In this document: one piece after another, positions 17,692-26,969 of the stretch | Layout: each line of letters starts with the position of its first letter | Position numbering within the stretch: the stretch's first letter is position 1 | DNA from: Microbacterium sp. SMR1 | GTDB taxonomy: Bacteria; Actinomycetota; Actinomycetes; Actinomycetales; Microbacteriaceae | Assembly (NCBI RefSeq): GCF_003289625.1 | Contig: NZ_QMBN01000005.1 | Span: forward strand, 12,126-76,125 | Reading direction: 5' to 3' | Length of the DNA: 64,000 bases | The notes under the pieces: model-generated | Database searches by the model: none | What the model saw: only the letters and a program-made list of their open reading frames with translations | Told to the model about the DNA's origin: nothing | Made by a program: the position numbers and the translations under genes

Positions 17692-18653
17692 ACGGTCTCT
17701 CTCTGGCTGGGCGGCACCGTGTCGAGGAGCACCTGCCCGATGACGGCGCCCGCCGTCACGCCGTCGAACTCGGCCTCGGGGTCGAGGATCAGCCGGTGCG
17801 CGAGCACCGGCTCGGCGAGGGCCTTCACGTCGTCGGGCGTGACGTAGCTGCGACCCTGGGCGATCGCCCAGGTCTTCGCCGCCTTCGTCAGCGCGATCGC
17901 GCCGCGGACGCTCACCCCGAGGCGCACTTCGGTGGCGAGGCGGGTGGCCTCGATCAGACGGGCGATGTAGTCGAGGACGAGCGCGTCGAGGTAGACCCCG
18001 CGCGCGATGTCGGCCATGCTCACGACGCCCTGGGGGGTGATGACGGGGGAGACCTCGCGGCGGGTCTCGGCAGCGCCCTCGAGGATGCGCACCGTTGCCG
18101 CGTGGTCGGGATACCCGAGCGTCGTCTTCATCAGGAAGCGGTCGAGCTGTGCCTCCGGCAGCCGGTAGGTGCCCGCCTGCTCGACGGGGTTCTGCGTCGC
18201 GACGACGAGGAAGGGCACACCCACCCGGCGGCTGACGCCGTCGACGGTGACCTGGCCCTCTTCCATGACCTCCAGCAGTGCGGACTGCGTCTTGGGCGAG
18301 GCGCGGTTGATCTCGTCGGCGAGCACGACGTTGGCGAAGATCGGGCCCTGGTGGAACTCGAACTCGCCGCGGCTCTGGTCGTAGACCGTGATGCCGGTGA
18401 CATCGCCGGGCAGCAGATCGGGGGTGAACTGGATGCGGCTGCTCGTGCCCTGCACGGTCTGCCCCATCGCACGGGCGAGCGAGGTCTTGCCGGTGCCGGG
18501 GTAGTCCTCCAGCAGCAGGTGTCCCTCGGAGACCATCGCGGTGAACGCGAGCTCGATGACGTGCCGCTTGCCGAGGACGACCTTCTCGACGTTGTCGACG
18601 AGCGTCGCGAACGTCTCCTGGAACCAGGCGGTCTGCTCCGGTGTGATGCTCAT
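17688..18653 (-). CDS. MoxR-family AAA+ ATPase
   Basis: The start used here is the ATG at 18653 (MSITPEQTAWF), which gives the usual length of 321 residues; the frame stays open far upstream but that part lies inside the Ig-protein gene. Walker A is EDYPGTGKTSLARAM (about residue 45), Walker B VVLADEINRASPKTQ, and sensor and lid regions are complete, so it should be an active chaperone-like ATPase. MoxR proteins assemble or mature partner complexes. It starts 31 bp after the giant Ig gene and overlaps DUF58, placing it inside the kinase operon. Confidence 0.93.
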   Translation of the reverse strand: MSITPEQTAWFQETFATLVDNVEKVVLGKRHVIELAFTAMVSEGHLLLEDYPGTGKTSLARAMGQTVQGTSSRIQFTPDLLPGDVTGITVYDQSRGEFEFHQGPIFANVVLADEINRASPKTQSALLEVMEEGQVTVDGVSRRVGVPFLVVATQNPVEQAGTYRLPEAQLDRFLMKTTLGYPDHAATVRILEGAAETRREVSPVITPQGVVSMADIARGVYLDALVLDYIARLIEATRLATEVRLGVSVRGAIALTKAAKTWAIAQGRSYVTPDDVKALAEPVLAHRLILDPEAEFDGVTAGAVIGQVLLDTVPPSQRETV

Positions 18654-18684
18654 GGGGTCCTCTCGCTTCGCCGTGCGGCGGGGG

Positions 18685-21600
18685 TCAGGGGGTGTCGCCG
18701 GCGCCGACGGGTGGGTCGGTCGGAGTCGGCTCGGGCGCGGGAATTTGCTCGCAGGACCGCTCGAGCGTGATTTTTTGCAGGCTGGATAGCGGCCCGGTCC
18801 ACGTGATCGTGTAACGGTTGCTACGCACCGCCCCCGTGCCGCCGACAGCCTCGGAAGCCACCGAATTCGTGCCCGACGGGAGACCGGGCGGGCTCCACGC
18901 AGGGACGGAATTCTGATCCGAACGGCACGACGGCAGCGAGTTGGCGGAGACCTGAACCGGGTAAGAAGCAGTGGACGACGCGGGAGCGATGGGTGAGGCA
19001 TCCGAGCAGTTGGTCGGGTAGCCGAGGAATGTATCGCACCACTGTCCCGACCATCCGGTAACCGGGCCGTTGTAACCCGGAGCGAAGTCGCGCGCCGGAT
19101 TGCCGTTTTGCAGCAAGCGGAACTGCGCGTCGTCGAACGGGGGGTTGGTCGGCTGGTTGAGCTGCGCGCCGTAGGTGTAGGTCGTCCCATCGCTGTTCGG
19201 CTGCGTGTTCACGGAGAACGTGATCCCGTCCGGCGCCTCGACGTTGCCGACGGGACGCGCCGAGATCTCGGCGCCGGTGACCCCGAAGCCCCGCTTGCCG
19301 TTGAACGTGTGCTCCGCGCACGCCCACACCGTCTTGCGTTTGAACGCCTGCGCCTCGAACTGCTGGCTCGTGGCCGAACCGGTGGGAACGCACGCGTCGG
19401 CCGAGACGTCGCTGAACCCGATGAGGGTTTGCGTCCCGTCGCCGTTGGTCGATACCGATGCGGTCACGCGCATCGAGTTCGACGTGTTGGTCTCCGACAG
19501 GGTCAGGCCCGGAGCGCCGACGCCGTGGGCGGTCACCGCGCGCGACTGCCCTTCGCTCGAGCCCGCCGCGATCGGCGGCAGATCGAAGGTCGTCAGCGGC
19601 GTCGCGGTGAGGGTGGTCGCCGAGTTCGACCCGACGTCGTAGTTGGTGAAGGTCGCGGTGCCGCCGACGACGGGACGCGTGTCCGATCCGGCGCGCCCGC
19701 CCGTCAGACGGACGCTGCCGGTCGTGGCATCCAGTCCCGTCACGGTGATGGTCGCGCGTCCGCCGTCGCGGCCGTTGGGCACCGGCTCGAACGACGATCC
19801 CGCGGGCTGTGCCGGCGGGCGGTAGGCCCAGGCCTGGGCGCGGACGGTCGATCGCGATTCGCCGACCGAACTGTACGCGCGGGCCTCGTAGGTGATCTTC
19901 TCGCCGACGGGCGCGGAGATCGGCGAGCACGACCCGGAGGCCGGGCAGGTGGCGACCTCGCGCCCGTCTGCCGTGATGCGGTAGCCCTGGACCGCGGGGT
20001 AGGAGCCGCCATCTGAGGTCACACGCAGGGTCACCGAGTCGCCGGTGTACGCGGTCCACTCCATGCGGGCGGGGTTCGCCGGAAGGCCCTGCAGGTCGAG
20101 GATGACCTGTCCGTTGCGCGCACCGCTGGACTGCCGCCCCTGCGCGTCCTCGACGGTGAAACTCCCCGTGCACTCGGCCGCGCCCGGCGCATCCGAGCTC
20201 CACGTCGCGCGCACCGCGGTGTCGCTCGCCCGGGAGAAGGACACCCCGGTGCAGTTGCCGGGGCCGCTGGCTCCGACGAGCCGCAGGGGCGTGCCGGGCA
20301 GCGGGTTGACCTCGCCGGCGCCGCCGATCACTTCGATCGTGCACGAAGTCGCGCCGCCGGACTGCGAGCAGGTCTGCACCGCCGACCCGCCCTTGGGGAG
20401 CGTCGAGGGTGCCGGACCGACGGTCAGGAGGAGGTTCGCCGGTGCGGCGTCGGAGTGACTCGGGAGCGAGATCGCGACGGGTTCCTGGCGACCGGGGCGC
20501 GCGGCATCCGCTGCCGTCACCGTCGCCGTGTTTCCGTCGACCGTGACGGTGAACTGGTCTCCGCCGTACGAACCGGCGTAGCGGACCGACTCCCAGTCGG
20601 CGCGACCCGCCCATTGGACCATCTGCGCGAGGTCGTACGTCTGGGTCGAGCCCGGGCTGACGGTGAGCGACGCGCTCCGCAGGCTGGGCTGCGGGATCTC
20701 CGCCTCGATGATCACCCGGAGCGTCAGGAAGGTCGCGACATCCTGCGTGCTCAGTCGCGCCGGCACGATGCAGCTGTCGGTCCAGGGCGCGCCGGCACCG
20801 GCGGTATAGCGGATCGTGGTGCCCGACACGACGCTGCAGACGGCTTCGCCCCGCGCCCCTCCCGCGCGGATGCCGTCGTCGACGACGAGGGTCGCGCCGC
20901 GGGGGATGCGCACAGCGTCGGCGAGGTCGATCTCGACGCTCTCCTTTTCCCGCACCTGCAGGGGCGGGAACCCCTCCCGCAGCGCGAGGCGGACATCGGC
21001 CTCGCCGGGAACGCGGAGGAACCCGTACGAGGTCACCTCGGTCCCGTCGAACGCGGTGCCGGTGACTTCGAACGGGATCAGGCGCGACCGCTCGGGCAGC
21101 TCGCCCGAGATCTTCCAGCCGTCGACGTCGAGGTCGGTCGGCTCGCCCCACAACGACAGACGGAGGCCGGAAACGTCGCCGGTGTTCCACGACACCTGGC
21201 CGTCGAGCACGTCGATGCCCCGGGGGAAGTCCTCGCGGTTCTCGAGGGTCAGCACGGTGTCACGCACGACGGGGTAGTCGGGCACCGGCTCGCGGACGGT
21301 CTTGACCACGATCAACCCGATCGCGGTGTCGCCCCGCTCGTTGCGGACGGTGTAGGTGTACGAGAACGTGCCGAGCACCTCGCCCGCGCTCAGCGTCACG
21401 GCGCCGTTCTCGACGGGGCCGATGAGGGCCAGCAGCGCGTCGTACTCGCTCGACCCCTCCTGGGCGTTGGGCGCGACGTCGATTAGCTCGAGATCGCTTC
21501 CCGACGGGTCGATGTCGTTGTCGGTCGGGCGCACCACCGCCGTGCTCTCGGCGCCGACCTGCACCTGGAGGTAGTCGCTGTACGTGACCGGGCTGGGGTC

Positions 21601-24600
21601 GGTCTGCGTGTCGATCACGCCGACGCGGACGTCGGCGGTGCCGGTCGCTCCGCTGGGGTCGCGGACGGCGTAGCGGAACCTGACCTGTCCGCTGAACCCG
21701 TCGGGACTCGTGTAGACGATCGCCGAGCCGTCCGCCGAGATCGTCGCCGACCCCTGCTCGGGCTGCGCGACGATGCGGTCGAGCACCACCGGGTCGCCAT
21801 CCGGGTCGACGGCATAGCTGTCGAGCGGGATGCTGACCGACTGGCCGCTCAGGACGCGGCCGACGAGGGTCCGGGGGAGCGGGGCCTGATTCGACTCGTC
21901 GCCCACGACGGTGACGGTCACGCGCGCGGTGTCGGTGACCTCGGGGAAGCCGAGGCGGAAGATCGTGTACGTCAACGCGTACGTGCCGGCCTGTTCGGGC
22001 GCGAGGTAGCGGAGCACCCGGCTGGTGGCGAACGCGAGGCCGCCCCCGGTCTCGTTCACGATCGACGACGGGTCGATCGCGATGAGCGCGCCGGAGGGCG
22101 CGGTGTCGTTGTCGAGGACCGGGATGTCGATCTGAGTTCCCGCTCGTACCGTGACGGCGTCGTCGACGGCGATGGGTGGTTCCGCGCTGGCCGACGGCAG
22201 TAGGACCACCGTCAACTCGCCCTGCGCCGTCGCGGCCGCGCTGCCGGTGCCGTCCGAGACCGTGTACCGCACGACGCCGAGCCGGCCGGGCTCGCCCGAA
22301 TCCGTCGTGCCGCTCACGCGGAGGAGGCTCTGCCCCACCAGGTCGACGGCGAGCGACGCGAAGGGGTCGCTCTCGGGACGGATGTCGCTGAGCAGCAGCA
22401 CCGAGCCAGCCGGATTCGACACCGCCGACGCGACGTCGATCGTCGCGTCCTCGTTCGGGCGGACGAAGGCGGTGAGGGGCGGGGTCGTGATGCCGGCCGA
22501 TTCCGGTGCCAGCATCGTCACGCGCACGGTCGCCGTCGCCTCGGTCAGCGAGTCGCGGACGTTGTACTGCACCAGATACGAGCCGGGTGCGGAGGCGCTC
22601 ACCACCATGCTGAGCGCGGCGGGGTTCGCCGCCGCCGTGGACTGCGCCTCGTCGAGCGGCACGACGCCGGTGAGGGAGACCGGCCCCGCGGCGCCCGTCA
22701 CGTACGGCGCGACCGAGACGTCGAGGGGTTCGCCGACGACGCCGGTGACTGCGAACGACTCCGCGGTGAGCTCCGGGGTCGGGGTCACGGTGATGGTGAG
22801 CGGCTGCGTGACCGTCGCTCCGCGCGCGTCGGAGACTGTCACCGTGATCGTCACGGCGAGGCCTTCGGTCGCGTTGGGATCGGGATGCTGGTAGGTCAGC
22901 GCGCCCTCGGGTGACGTCGTCACGGTTCCGACGCCGGTGTCGTTCGTCGCGCCGGCCAGGAACACCGGGTCGCCCTCGGGGTCGACCCAGCCCTCGAGTA
23001 GCTCGGCCGACACGGTCGCCCCGGGAGCCACCGTGAGCGAGGGCCACGATGCGAGGCATCCCTCGACGCCGCACCACACCGGCGGATTGTTCTGGTCGTC
23101 GGGGACGACGGTGAGCGTGACCGTCGCGAAGTCCGACAGCAGTCCGTCGGCCGCGGTGCCGTCGGTCACGCGATAGCGCAGCGTCGCGGTCCCCGAGGCA
23201 TCGGGAGACACCGCCACCGTCAGCTGCTGTTGCGCGCCCGTGATCGACGCGGTCCCGAACGCGGGATCGAGGTTCTCCAGCGAGGCCGGGTCGATGCTCA
23301 GCACGTCCTCGTTGGGGTCGTGATCGTTGAGCAGCACGGGCAGGAGCGTCACCGAGCCGGCGCGGACGCCGAACGCGTCGTCGACGGCCACCGGCGGCTT
23401 GGGGTCGACCACGCGCTCCGAGGTGGCATCCTCCTGCTGCTCGACCTCGACTTGGCGATCGAGGTCCCACTGCTGCGACGATGCGATGAGGGCCCCGTCC
23501 GGGACGTTCCACACCCAGCCGGAGCGGCGATCGTTGAGTGCGAGCCTGGTGCCGTTGCCGACGAATGCCGGGTCCACGTTGTCGCCGATGTCGGCGCCCC
23601 GGTAATCCAGGTCGGTCACGGCGCCGGGATCGGCGCTCGACCAGAGCGAGCCGGCGGATTCACCGTCGCCGAGCCAGGCGGCGTACACCGTCGTGTCGAG
23701 CACGGCCGGCTTGGCCGGGGTGCCGGCGCCGGGGCGGTCGAGCACCCGCGATGCGGTGCCGCCGGAGATCTCGACGGCCACGACGCCCTCGGCATCGGCG
23801 ACGTAAGCCCGATCTCCGTCGGGAGCGGCATCCTGCAGCCGCGCGCCGGTGGCGAGGTCGGTCGTGATGGGCTCGTCGCGGCCGCGCAGCCAGACGTCGC
23901 CGGTCGCTTCGTCGAGGAGCACCCAGCGGGTTCCGACGACACTGAGCTGCGCCGTCTCGAGCTCCGCCGGTCCGGTGTCTTCGCCGAGGATGCTGCCCGT
24001 GCGTGAGTCGGCGCGGACCACACGACCCTCGTCGGCCGAATAGGCGTACACCACGCCTGCCGCGTCGACGGCGACGGCGGTGGCGACGAAGCGGGGCCGC
24101 TCCTCGCCCTCGGGCACCTCGGCGTCGGCGTACGGATCGATCGGGATGCCTTCGCCGCCGCCGGACAGGCTCGACCCGAACACGGCGCCGGCCTCCGTCC
24201 GGTACGCGATCGCGTCGCCGGTCACGGCGATGTCGGCGGTTCCCGGAGGCGTCGGGGTGAAGGCGTCCTCCGCGTCGTCCGTAAGGTCGGCGGGGCGTCC
24301 CATGTCGACATCGGAGAACTGGGAGGCGCCGTCGCTGTATACGAATAGACGGTCCGTCGTCTGCGCGACCGCGCTGCCGTTGTCGACCTGCTTCACGGTG
24401 TCGATCTCGCCGAGCTCGAGGTTGACACGGGCGTATCCGCTGCCGGCGCCGTTCTGCAGCGCCCATACGGTCGGATCGTCGGGCGGCGTCTGCTGCGCGT
24501 CGTATCCGGGCCACACGACCGCCAGGGTCGCCGTGACCGCGAGGGCCGCCGTCACCGCGCCCGCGGCGATCCAGGTGGTCCGGCGCACGCGGGGTCGCGT

Positions 24601-24618
24601 GCTCTCGCGCCGTGCCAT
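18685..24618 (-). CDS. Giant membrane-tethered beta-propeller/Ig-like repeat protein (1977 aa)
   Basis: A short basic N-terminus (ARRESTRPRVRR) and one membrane helix (about residues 17-37) suggest a type II protein with nearly everything outside the cell. Residues about 40-390 consist of short beta repeats with W and YVAD-like strands, probably a propeller. From about 400 to 1150 come repeated Ig/cadherin-like domains with acidic loops such as LLNDHDPNED, VLDNDTAPSG and TDNDIDPSGSD, typical of calcium-binding junctions. Later parts contain fibronectin-like domains and paired Cys. There is no LPxTG or hydrophobic C-terminus; it ends in a Pro/Thr tail (EPTPTDPPVGAGDTP). It starts 1 bp after the kinase stop. 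Function is not known; adhesion, wall sensing or a secreted-complex scaffold are possible. Confidence 0.85.
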   Translation of the reverse strand: MARRESTRPRVRRTTWIAAGAVTAALAVTATLAVVWPGYDAQQTPPDDPTVWALQNGAGSGYARVNLELGEIDTVKQVDNGSAVAQTTDRLFVYSDGASQFSDVDMGRPADLTDDAEDAFTPTPPGTADIAVTGDAIAYRTEAGAVFGSSLSGGGEGIPIDPYADAEVPEGEERPRFVATAVAVDAAGVVYAYSADEGRVVRADSRTGSILGEDTGPAELETAQLSVVGTRWVLLDEATGDVWLRGRDEPITTDLATGARLQDAAPDGDRAYVADAEGVVAVEISGGTASRVLDRPGAGTPAKPAVLDTTVYAAWLGDGESAGSLWSSADPGAVTDLDYRGADIGDNVDPAFVGNGTRLALNDRRSGWVWNVPDGALIASSQQWDLDRQVEVEQQEDATSERVVDPKPPVAVDDAFGVRAGSVTLLPVLLNDHDPNEDVLSIDPASLENLDPAFGTASITGAQQQLTVAVSPDASGTATLRYRVTDGTAADGLLSDFATVTLTVVPDDQNNPPVWCGVEGCLASWPSLTVAPGATVSAELLEGWVDPEGDPVFLAGATNDTGVGTVTTSPEGALTYQHPDPNATEGLAVTITVTVSDARGATVTQPLTITVTPTPELTAESFAVTGVVGEPLDVSVAPYVTGAAGPVSLTGVVPLDEAQSTAAANPAALSMVVSASAPGSYLVQYNVRDSLTEATATVRVTMLAPESAGITTPPLTAFVRPNEDATIDVASAVSNPAGSVLLLSDIRPESDPFASLAVDLVGQSLLRVSGTTDSGEPGRLGVVRYTVSDGTGSAAATAQGELTVVLLPSASAEPPIAVDDAVTVRAGTQIDIPVLDNDTAPSGALIAIDPSSIVNETGGGLAFATSRVLRYLAPEQAGTYALTYTIFRLGFPEVTDTARVTVTVVGDESNQAPLPRTLVGRVLSGQSVSIPLDSYAVDPDGDPVVLDRIVAQPEQGSATISADGSAIVYTSPDGFSGQVRFRYAVRDPSGATGTADVRVGVIDTQTDPSPVTYSDYLQVQVGAESTAVVRPTDNDIDPSGSDLELIDVAPNAQEGSSEYDALLALIGPVENGAVTLSAGEVLGTFSYTYTVRNERGDTAIGLIVVKTVREPVPDYPVVRDTVLTLENREDFPRGIDVLDGQVSWNTGDVSGLRLSLWGEPTDLDVDGWKISGELPERSRLIPFEVTGTAFDGTEVTSYGFLRVPGEADVRLALREGFPPLQVREKESVEIDLADAVRIPRGATLVVDDGIRAGGARGEAVCSVVSGTTIRYTAGAGAPWTDSCIVPARLSTQDVATFLTLRVIIEAEIPQPSLRSASLTVSPGSTQTYDLAQMVQWAGRADWESVRYAGSYGGDQFTVTVDGNTATVTAADAARPGRQEPVAISLPSHSDAAPANLLLTVGPAPSTLPKGGSAVQTCSQSGGATSCTIEVIGGAGEVNPLPGTPLRLVGASGPGNCTGVSFSRASDTAVRATWSSDAPGAAECTGSFTVEDAQGRQSSGARNGQVILDLQGLPANPARMEWTAYTGDSVTLRVTSDGGSYPAVQGYRITADGREVATCPASGSCSPISAPVGEKITYEARAYSSVGESRSTVRAQAWAYRPPAQPAGSSFEPVPNGRDGGRATITVTGLDATTGSVRLTGGRAGSDTRPVVGGTATFTNYDVGSNSATTLTATPLTTFDLPPIAAGSSEGQSRAVTAHGVGAPGLTLSETNTSNSMRVTASVSTNGDGTQTLIGFSDVSADACVPTGSATSQQFEAQAFKRKTVWACAEHTFNGKRGFGVTGAEISARPVGNVEAPDGITFSVNTQPNSDGTTYTYGAQLNQPTNPPFDDAQFRLLQNGNPARDFAPGYNGPVTGWSGQWCDTFLGYPTNCSDASPIAPASSTASYPVQVSANSLPSCRSDQNSVPAWSPPGLPSGTNSVASEAVGGTGAVRSNRYTITWTGPLSSLQKITLERSCEQIPAPEPTPTDPPVGAGDTP

Positions 24619-24619
24619 C

Positions 24620-25771
24620 TCAGAACCCTCCGCCGACGATGAGGAGCGTCGTCGCCGCTCCGGCTCCGGCCACCAGCAGAGCGCCGCCGGCGATCAGCGC
24701 GACCCGCGCGGCGGTGCCGAGACGGCGGGTCGGCTCGGCCCCGGCGAGGATCGTTCCCTCATCGGGGCGACGGTCGACGGCCTTTGCTGCCCGCGCCGGG
24801 CGACGCGACTCGTATGCCACCGACGGCCGGACGGGTCCGCGCGCACGGTCGTCGGCGAAGTCGACGCTGGCGCCAGCCGCGGCCCACTCGTCGACGGCGA
24901 CCTCCATCGGAGTGTGCGGGAGTCCGAGTTCGTGCTGGACGAGCTGCAGGTCGTGGGCGAGGTCGGCTGCCGTGGCGTGCCGCGCACCCGGATCGCGACT
25001 CATCGCGCGTGCGAGGACCTGTTCCAGGCGCTCGGGCACGTCGCCGCGGCCGATCGGCGTGTACGACGCTTTCCGGATGCGCGACTTCAGCTGCTCGCGG
25101 CTGTTCTGGCCGCTGCCGGCACGCTCGAACGGGCTGCGGCCGGCGAGGAGTGAGTACAGAGTCGCCCCGAGCCCCCAGACCTCGGCCGTCACCGAGCCCG
25201 AGATGCGCTCGTCGATGATCTCGGGAGCACTCCAGGGCACCGACATCGCGAACACCTCGTCGCCGTCGGAACGGCCCGAGATGGCGGCGGCGATGCCGAA
25301 ATCCGACAGCACCGGAGTGCCGAAGGTCGTGATGAGGATGTTGGACGGCTTGATGTCGCGGTGGAGCAGTCCGGAACGGTGCGCGGTCTCGAGCGCCGAG
25401 CCGATCTTCACGCCGAGCTGCAGCACCTCCGCGACCGGGATCACCTCGCGGCGGTAGCGATTGGTGAGGGAGGTGGGGCAGTACTCCATCACGATGTAGG
25501 GCCGACCATCGGAGGAGATCGAGGCCTCGTAGATGGTCAGGATCGAGGGATGCGAGCTCAGACGCGCCATCACGTCGGCTTCGGCATTGAACATGCGTAG
25601 CAGGCTCTCGTCGACGATGTCCTCGAGGAGCACCTTCACGGCGACAGGACGGCGCGGGAGGTTCTGCTCGAAGAGGAAGACATCGGCGAACCCACCGGTT
25701 CCGAGGGGGCGGACGTAGGTGAATCCCGCAAGACCGGGCGGCGCGGAGGGCAGTCTCGACGCCACAGTCAT
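24620..25771 (-). CDS. Tail-anchored Ser/Thr protein kinase
   Basis: The 383-residue protein has a complete Hanks-type kinase domain (about residues 18-275): Gly loop GTGGFADVF, VAVKVL, catalytic loop HRDIKPSN, SDFG and the SAPE segment. It should therefore be active. The tail carries DEGTILAG, a variant of the DxTVL motif seen in the FHA and pseudokinase genes, and ends in one membrane helix closing with LLIVGGGF. There is no extracellular sensor domain, unlike PknB. ATG start at 25771 follows AGGGGG. It is the first gene of the long minus-strand operon and lies next to the giant Ig protein, which may supply the external part. Confidence 0.93.
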   Translation of the reverse strand: MTVASRLPSAPPGLAGFTYVRPLGTGGFADVFLFEQNLPRRPVAVKVLLEDIVDESLLRMFNAEADVMARLSSHPSILTIYEASISSDGRPYIVMEYCPTSLTNRYRREVIPVAEVLQLGVKIGSALETAHRSGLLHRDIKPSNILITTFGTPVLSDFGIAAAISGRSDGDEVFAMSVPWSAPEIIDERISGSVTAEVWGLGATLYSLLAGRSPFERAGSGQNSREQLKSRIRKASYTPIGRGDVPERLEQVLARAMSRDPGARHATAADLAHDLQLVQHELGLPHTPMEVAVDEWAAAGASVDFADDRARGPVRPSVAYESRRPARAAKAVDRRPDEGTILAGAEPTRRLGTAARVALIAGGALLVAGAGAATTLLIVGGGF

Positions 25772-25877
25772 GCACCCCCTGTCAACGGGGGCGCGATGTC
25801 ATCGTCCCCCGGAATCCGAATCCGGTGAGATTTTTCTAACACACCGAGGTCGGGCCGGGAAATCGCTTGTCGTCGCC
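25772..25877 (-). other. Intergenic region upstream of the kinase operon
   Basis: This 106-bp gap holds a locally AT-rich stretch around 25829-25841 (minus strand TTAGAAAAATCTC) that could contain the -10 of the kinase operon. A Shine-Dalgarno-like AGGGGG precedes the ATG. No clear -35 or terminator for the upstream FHA gene is visible. Confidence 0.35.
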
Positions 25878-26936
25878 TCACGAGAGCGACTCGAAAGTCG
25901 CGCGGATCCCGTCGCCGAGATCGAGCACGGCCCCGGGGGAGACGCGCGAGGCAGCGCCGCTCCGCAGCAGGCCGGCTTCGCCCGAAGCGTCGCGCACGAT
26001 GGTGCCGTTGGTCGAGCCGAGGTCGCGCACGACGAGCGCGCCATCGTCGAGCCGGACCTCCACGTGAGTTCCCGACACCTCCTTGCGGGGCGAGGGCACG
26101 GCAACGATCCGGGCGCCGGGATGCTGCGCCGCACGGGGCGCCCTCCCCAGCACGATGGGGCGGTCGAGCGGGTAGTCGCCGCCGGGCTCGAGACGCAGGA
26201 CGTACCGGTGGGATGCGGGTGCGTCGGCTACGGGGGCGGGGGCGCGACGGGACCCCAGGACCGTGCTGTCGTCGACCTCCGCCTCCCGAGGCGATTCCGG
26301 TTCCGATACCAGTTCGGGTTCGGGCTCGGGCTCGGGTTCGGGCTGCGGGCGCCGTCGCGGCCCGAAGGGCGGGGTCAGCGCGCGTCGGTCGACGGCGACG
26401 GTCTCGAGCGGGTCGGCGTCTTCGAGCGCGGCAACGGGGTCCGCGGAGGATGCGGCGGAAGCCGGGATCGCCGCGACGGCGGCGCGTGCGGTCGCGCCCC
26501 ATTCGAGGGCGTCGGTGCGGACGACGCCCCGACCGATCGGGAGCAGCGAGCGACCGGGCTCGGTGCCGAGCCCGAGCGAGATGCCGGCCACGTGCTGAGC
26601 CGATCCCTCGACCCACGTCCCGACGCCGGTTCCGGCATAGCTGCTGCGCTGCGGACCGTGCAGGTCGATCGTGGCCGCGCCGCGGACGGCGACCGAGACC
26701 GCGCTCGATCCGGCGTCGACGACCTCGACGAGGGCGAAATCGGGCAGGGCTCCGATGCCGACGGCCGCGATCGCCGAGAGGACGTCCTCGAACGCGGCAT
26801 CCCTTCCCGTCATCGCCTCCCACACCGCAGCGGCGAGCGCCTCGCCGGCACCCGGACCGAGCAGCAGGGCGAAGTGATCGGTGACCATCGCGAACCCCGC
26901 GCCGCGGGTGTCGTCGGGCGTCGGGTAGCGGAACAC
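25878..26936 (-). CDS. FHA domain protein with acidic linker
   Basis: The 352-residue protein has a globular N-terminal part (residues 1-170) without a firm family assignment, a Pro-Glu repeat linker (about 205-220), the motif DDSTVLGSRR, and a C-terminal FHA domain (about 250-350) with VLGRAPR, VSGTHVEVRL and STNGTIV. All key FHA residues are present. The N-terminal part (FAMVTDHFALLLGPG, later LPDFALVEVVD) is faintly reminiscent of a phosphatase-like or sensor fold, but I cannot assign it. GTG start at 26936 has no ribosome-binding site and a TAGGCT 6 nt before it. It lies just upstream of the kinase operon and probably works with it. Confidence 0.8.
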   Translation of the reverse strand: MFRYPTPDDTRGAGFAMVTDHFALLLGPGAGEALAAAVWEAMTGRDAAFEDVLSAIAAVGIGALPDFALVEVVDAGSSAVSVAVRGAATIDLHGPQRSSYAGTGVGTWVEGSAQHVAGISLGLGTEPGRSLLPIGRGVVRTDALEWGATARAAVAAIPASAASSADPVAALEDADPLETVAVDRRALTPPFGPRRRPQPEPEPEPEPELVSEPESPREAEVDDSTVLGSRRAPAPVADAPASHRYVLRLEPGGDYPLDRPIVLGRAPRAAQHPGARIVAVPSPRKEVSGTHVEVRLDDGALVVRDLGSTNGTIVRDASGEAGLLRSGAASRVSPGAVLDLGDGIRATFESLS

Positions 26937-26942
26937 GCGCCT

Positions 26943-26948
26943 AGCCTA
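26943..26948 (-). promoter_or_regulatory. Leaderless-type -10 before the FHA gene
   Basis: TAGGCT on the minus strand ends 6 nt before the GTG at 26936, the same geometry as at rsmI, pmt, metG, rsmA and others in this window. Confidence 0.5.
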
Positions 26949-26969
26949 CGGTGCCGCGGGCGGCGGGCG

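Noticed and set aside
18685..18760. LPxTG-type wall anchor on the giant Ig protein
   Set aside because: The C-terminus is a hydrophilic Pro/Thr tail without sorting motif or membrane helix; anchoring is by the N-terminal helix.
18654..19190. N-terminal extension of MoxR
   Set aside because: It overlaps the end of the Ig gene in another frame, is low-complexity, and the MoxR family begins at MSITPEQ.
25779..25784. TTGACA-like hexamer before the kinase gene
   Set aside because: It lies 7-12 nt before the start codon, too close for a -35 box of this gene; chance match.
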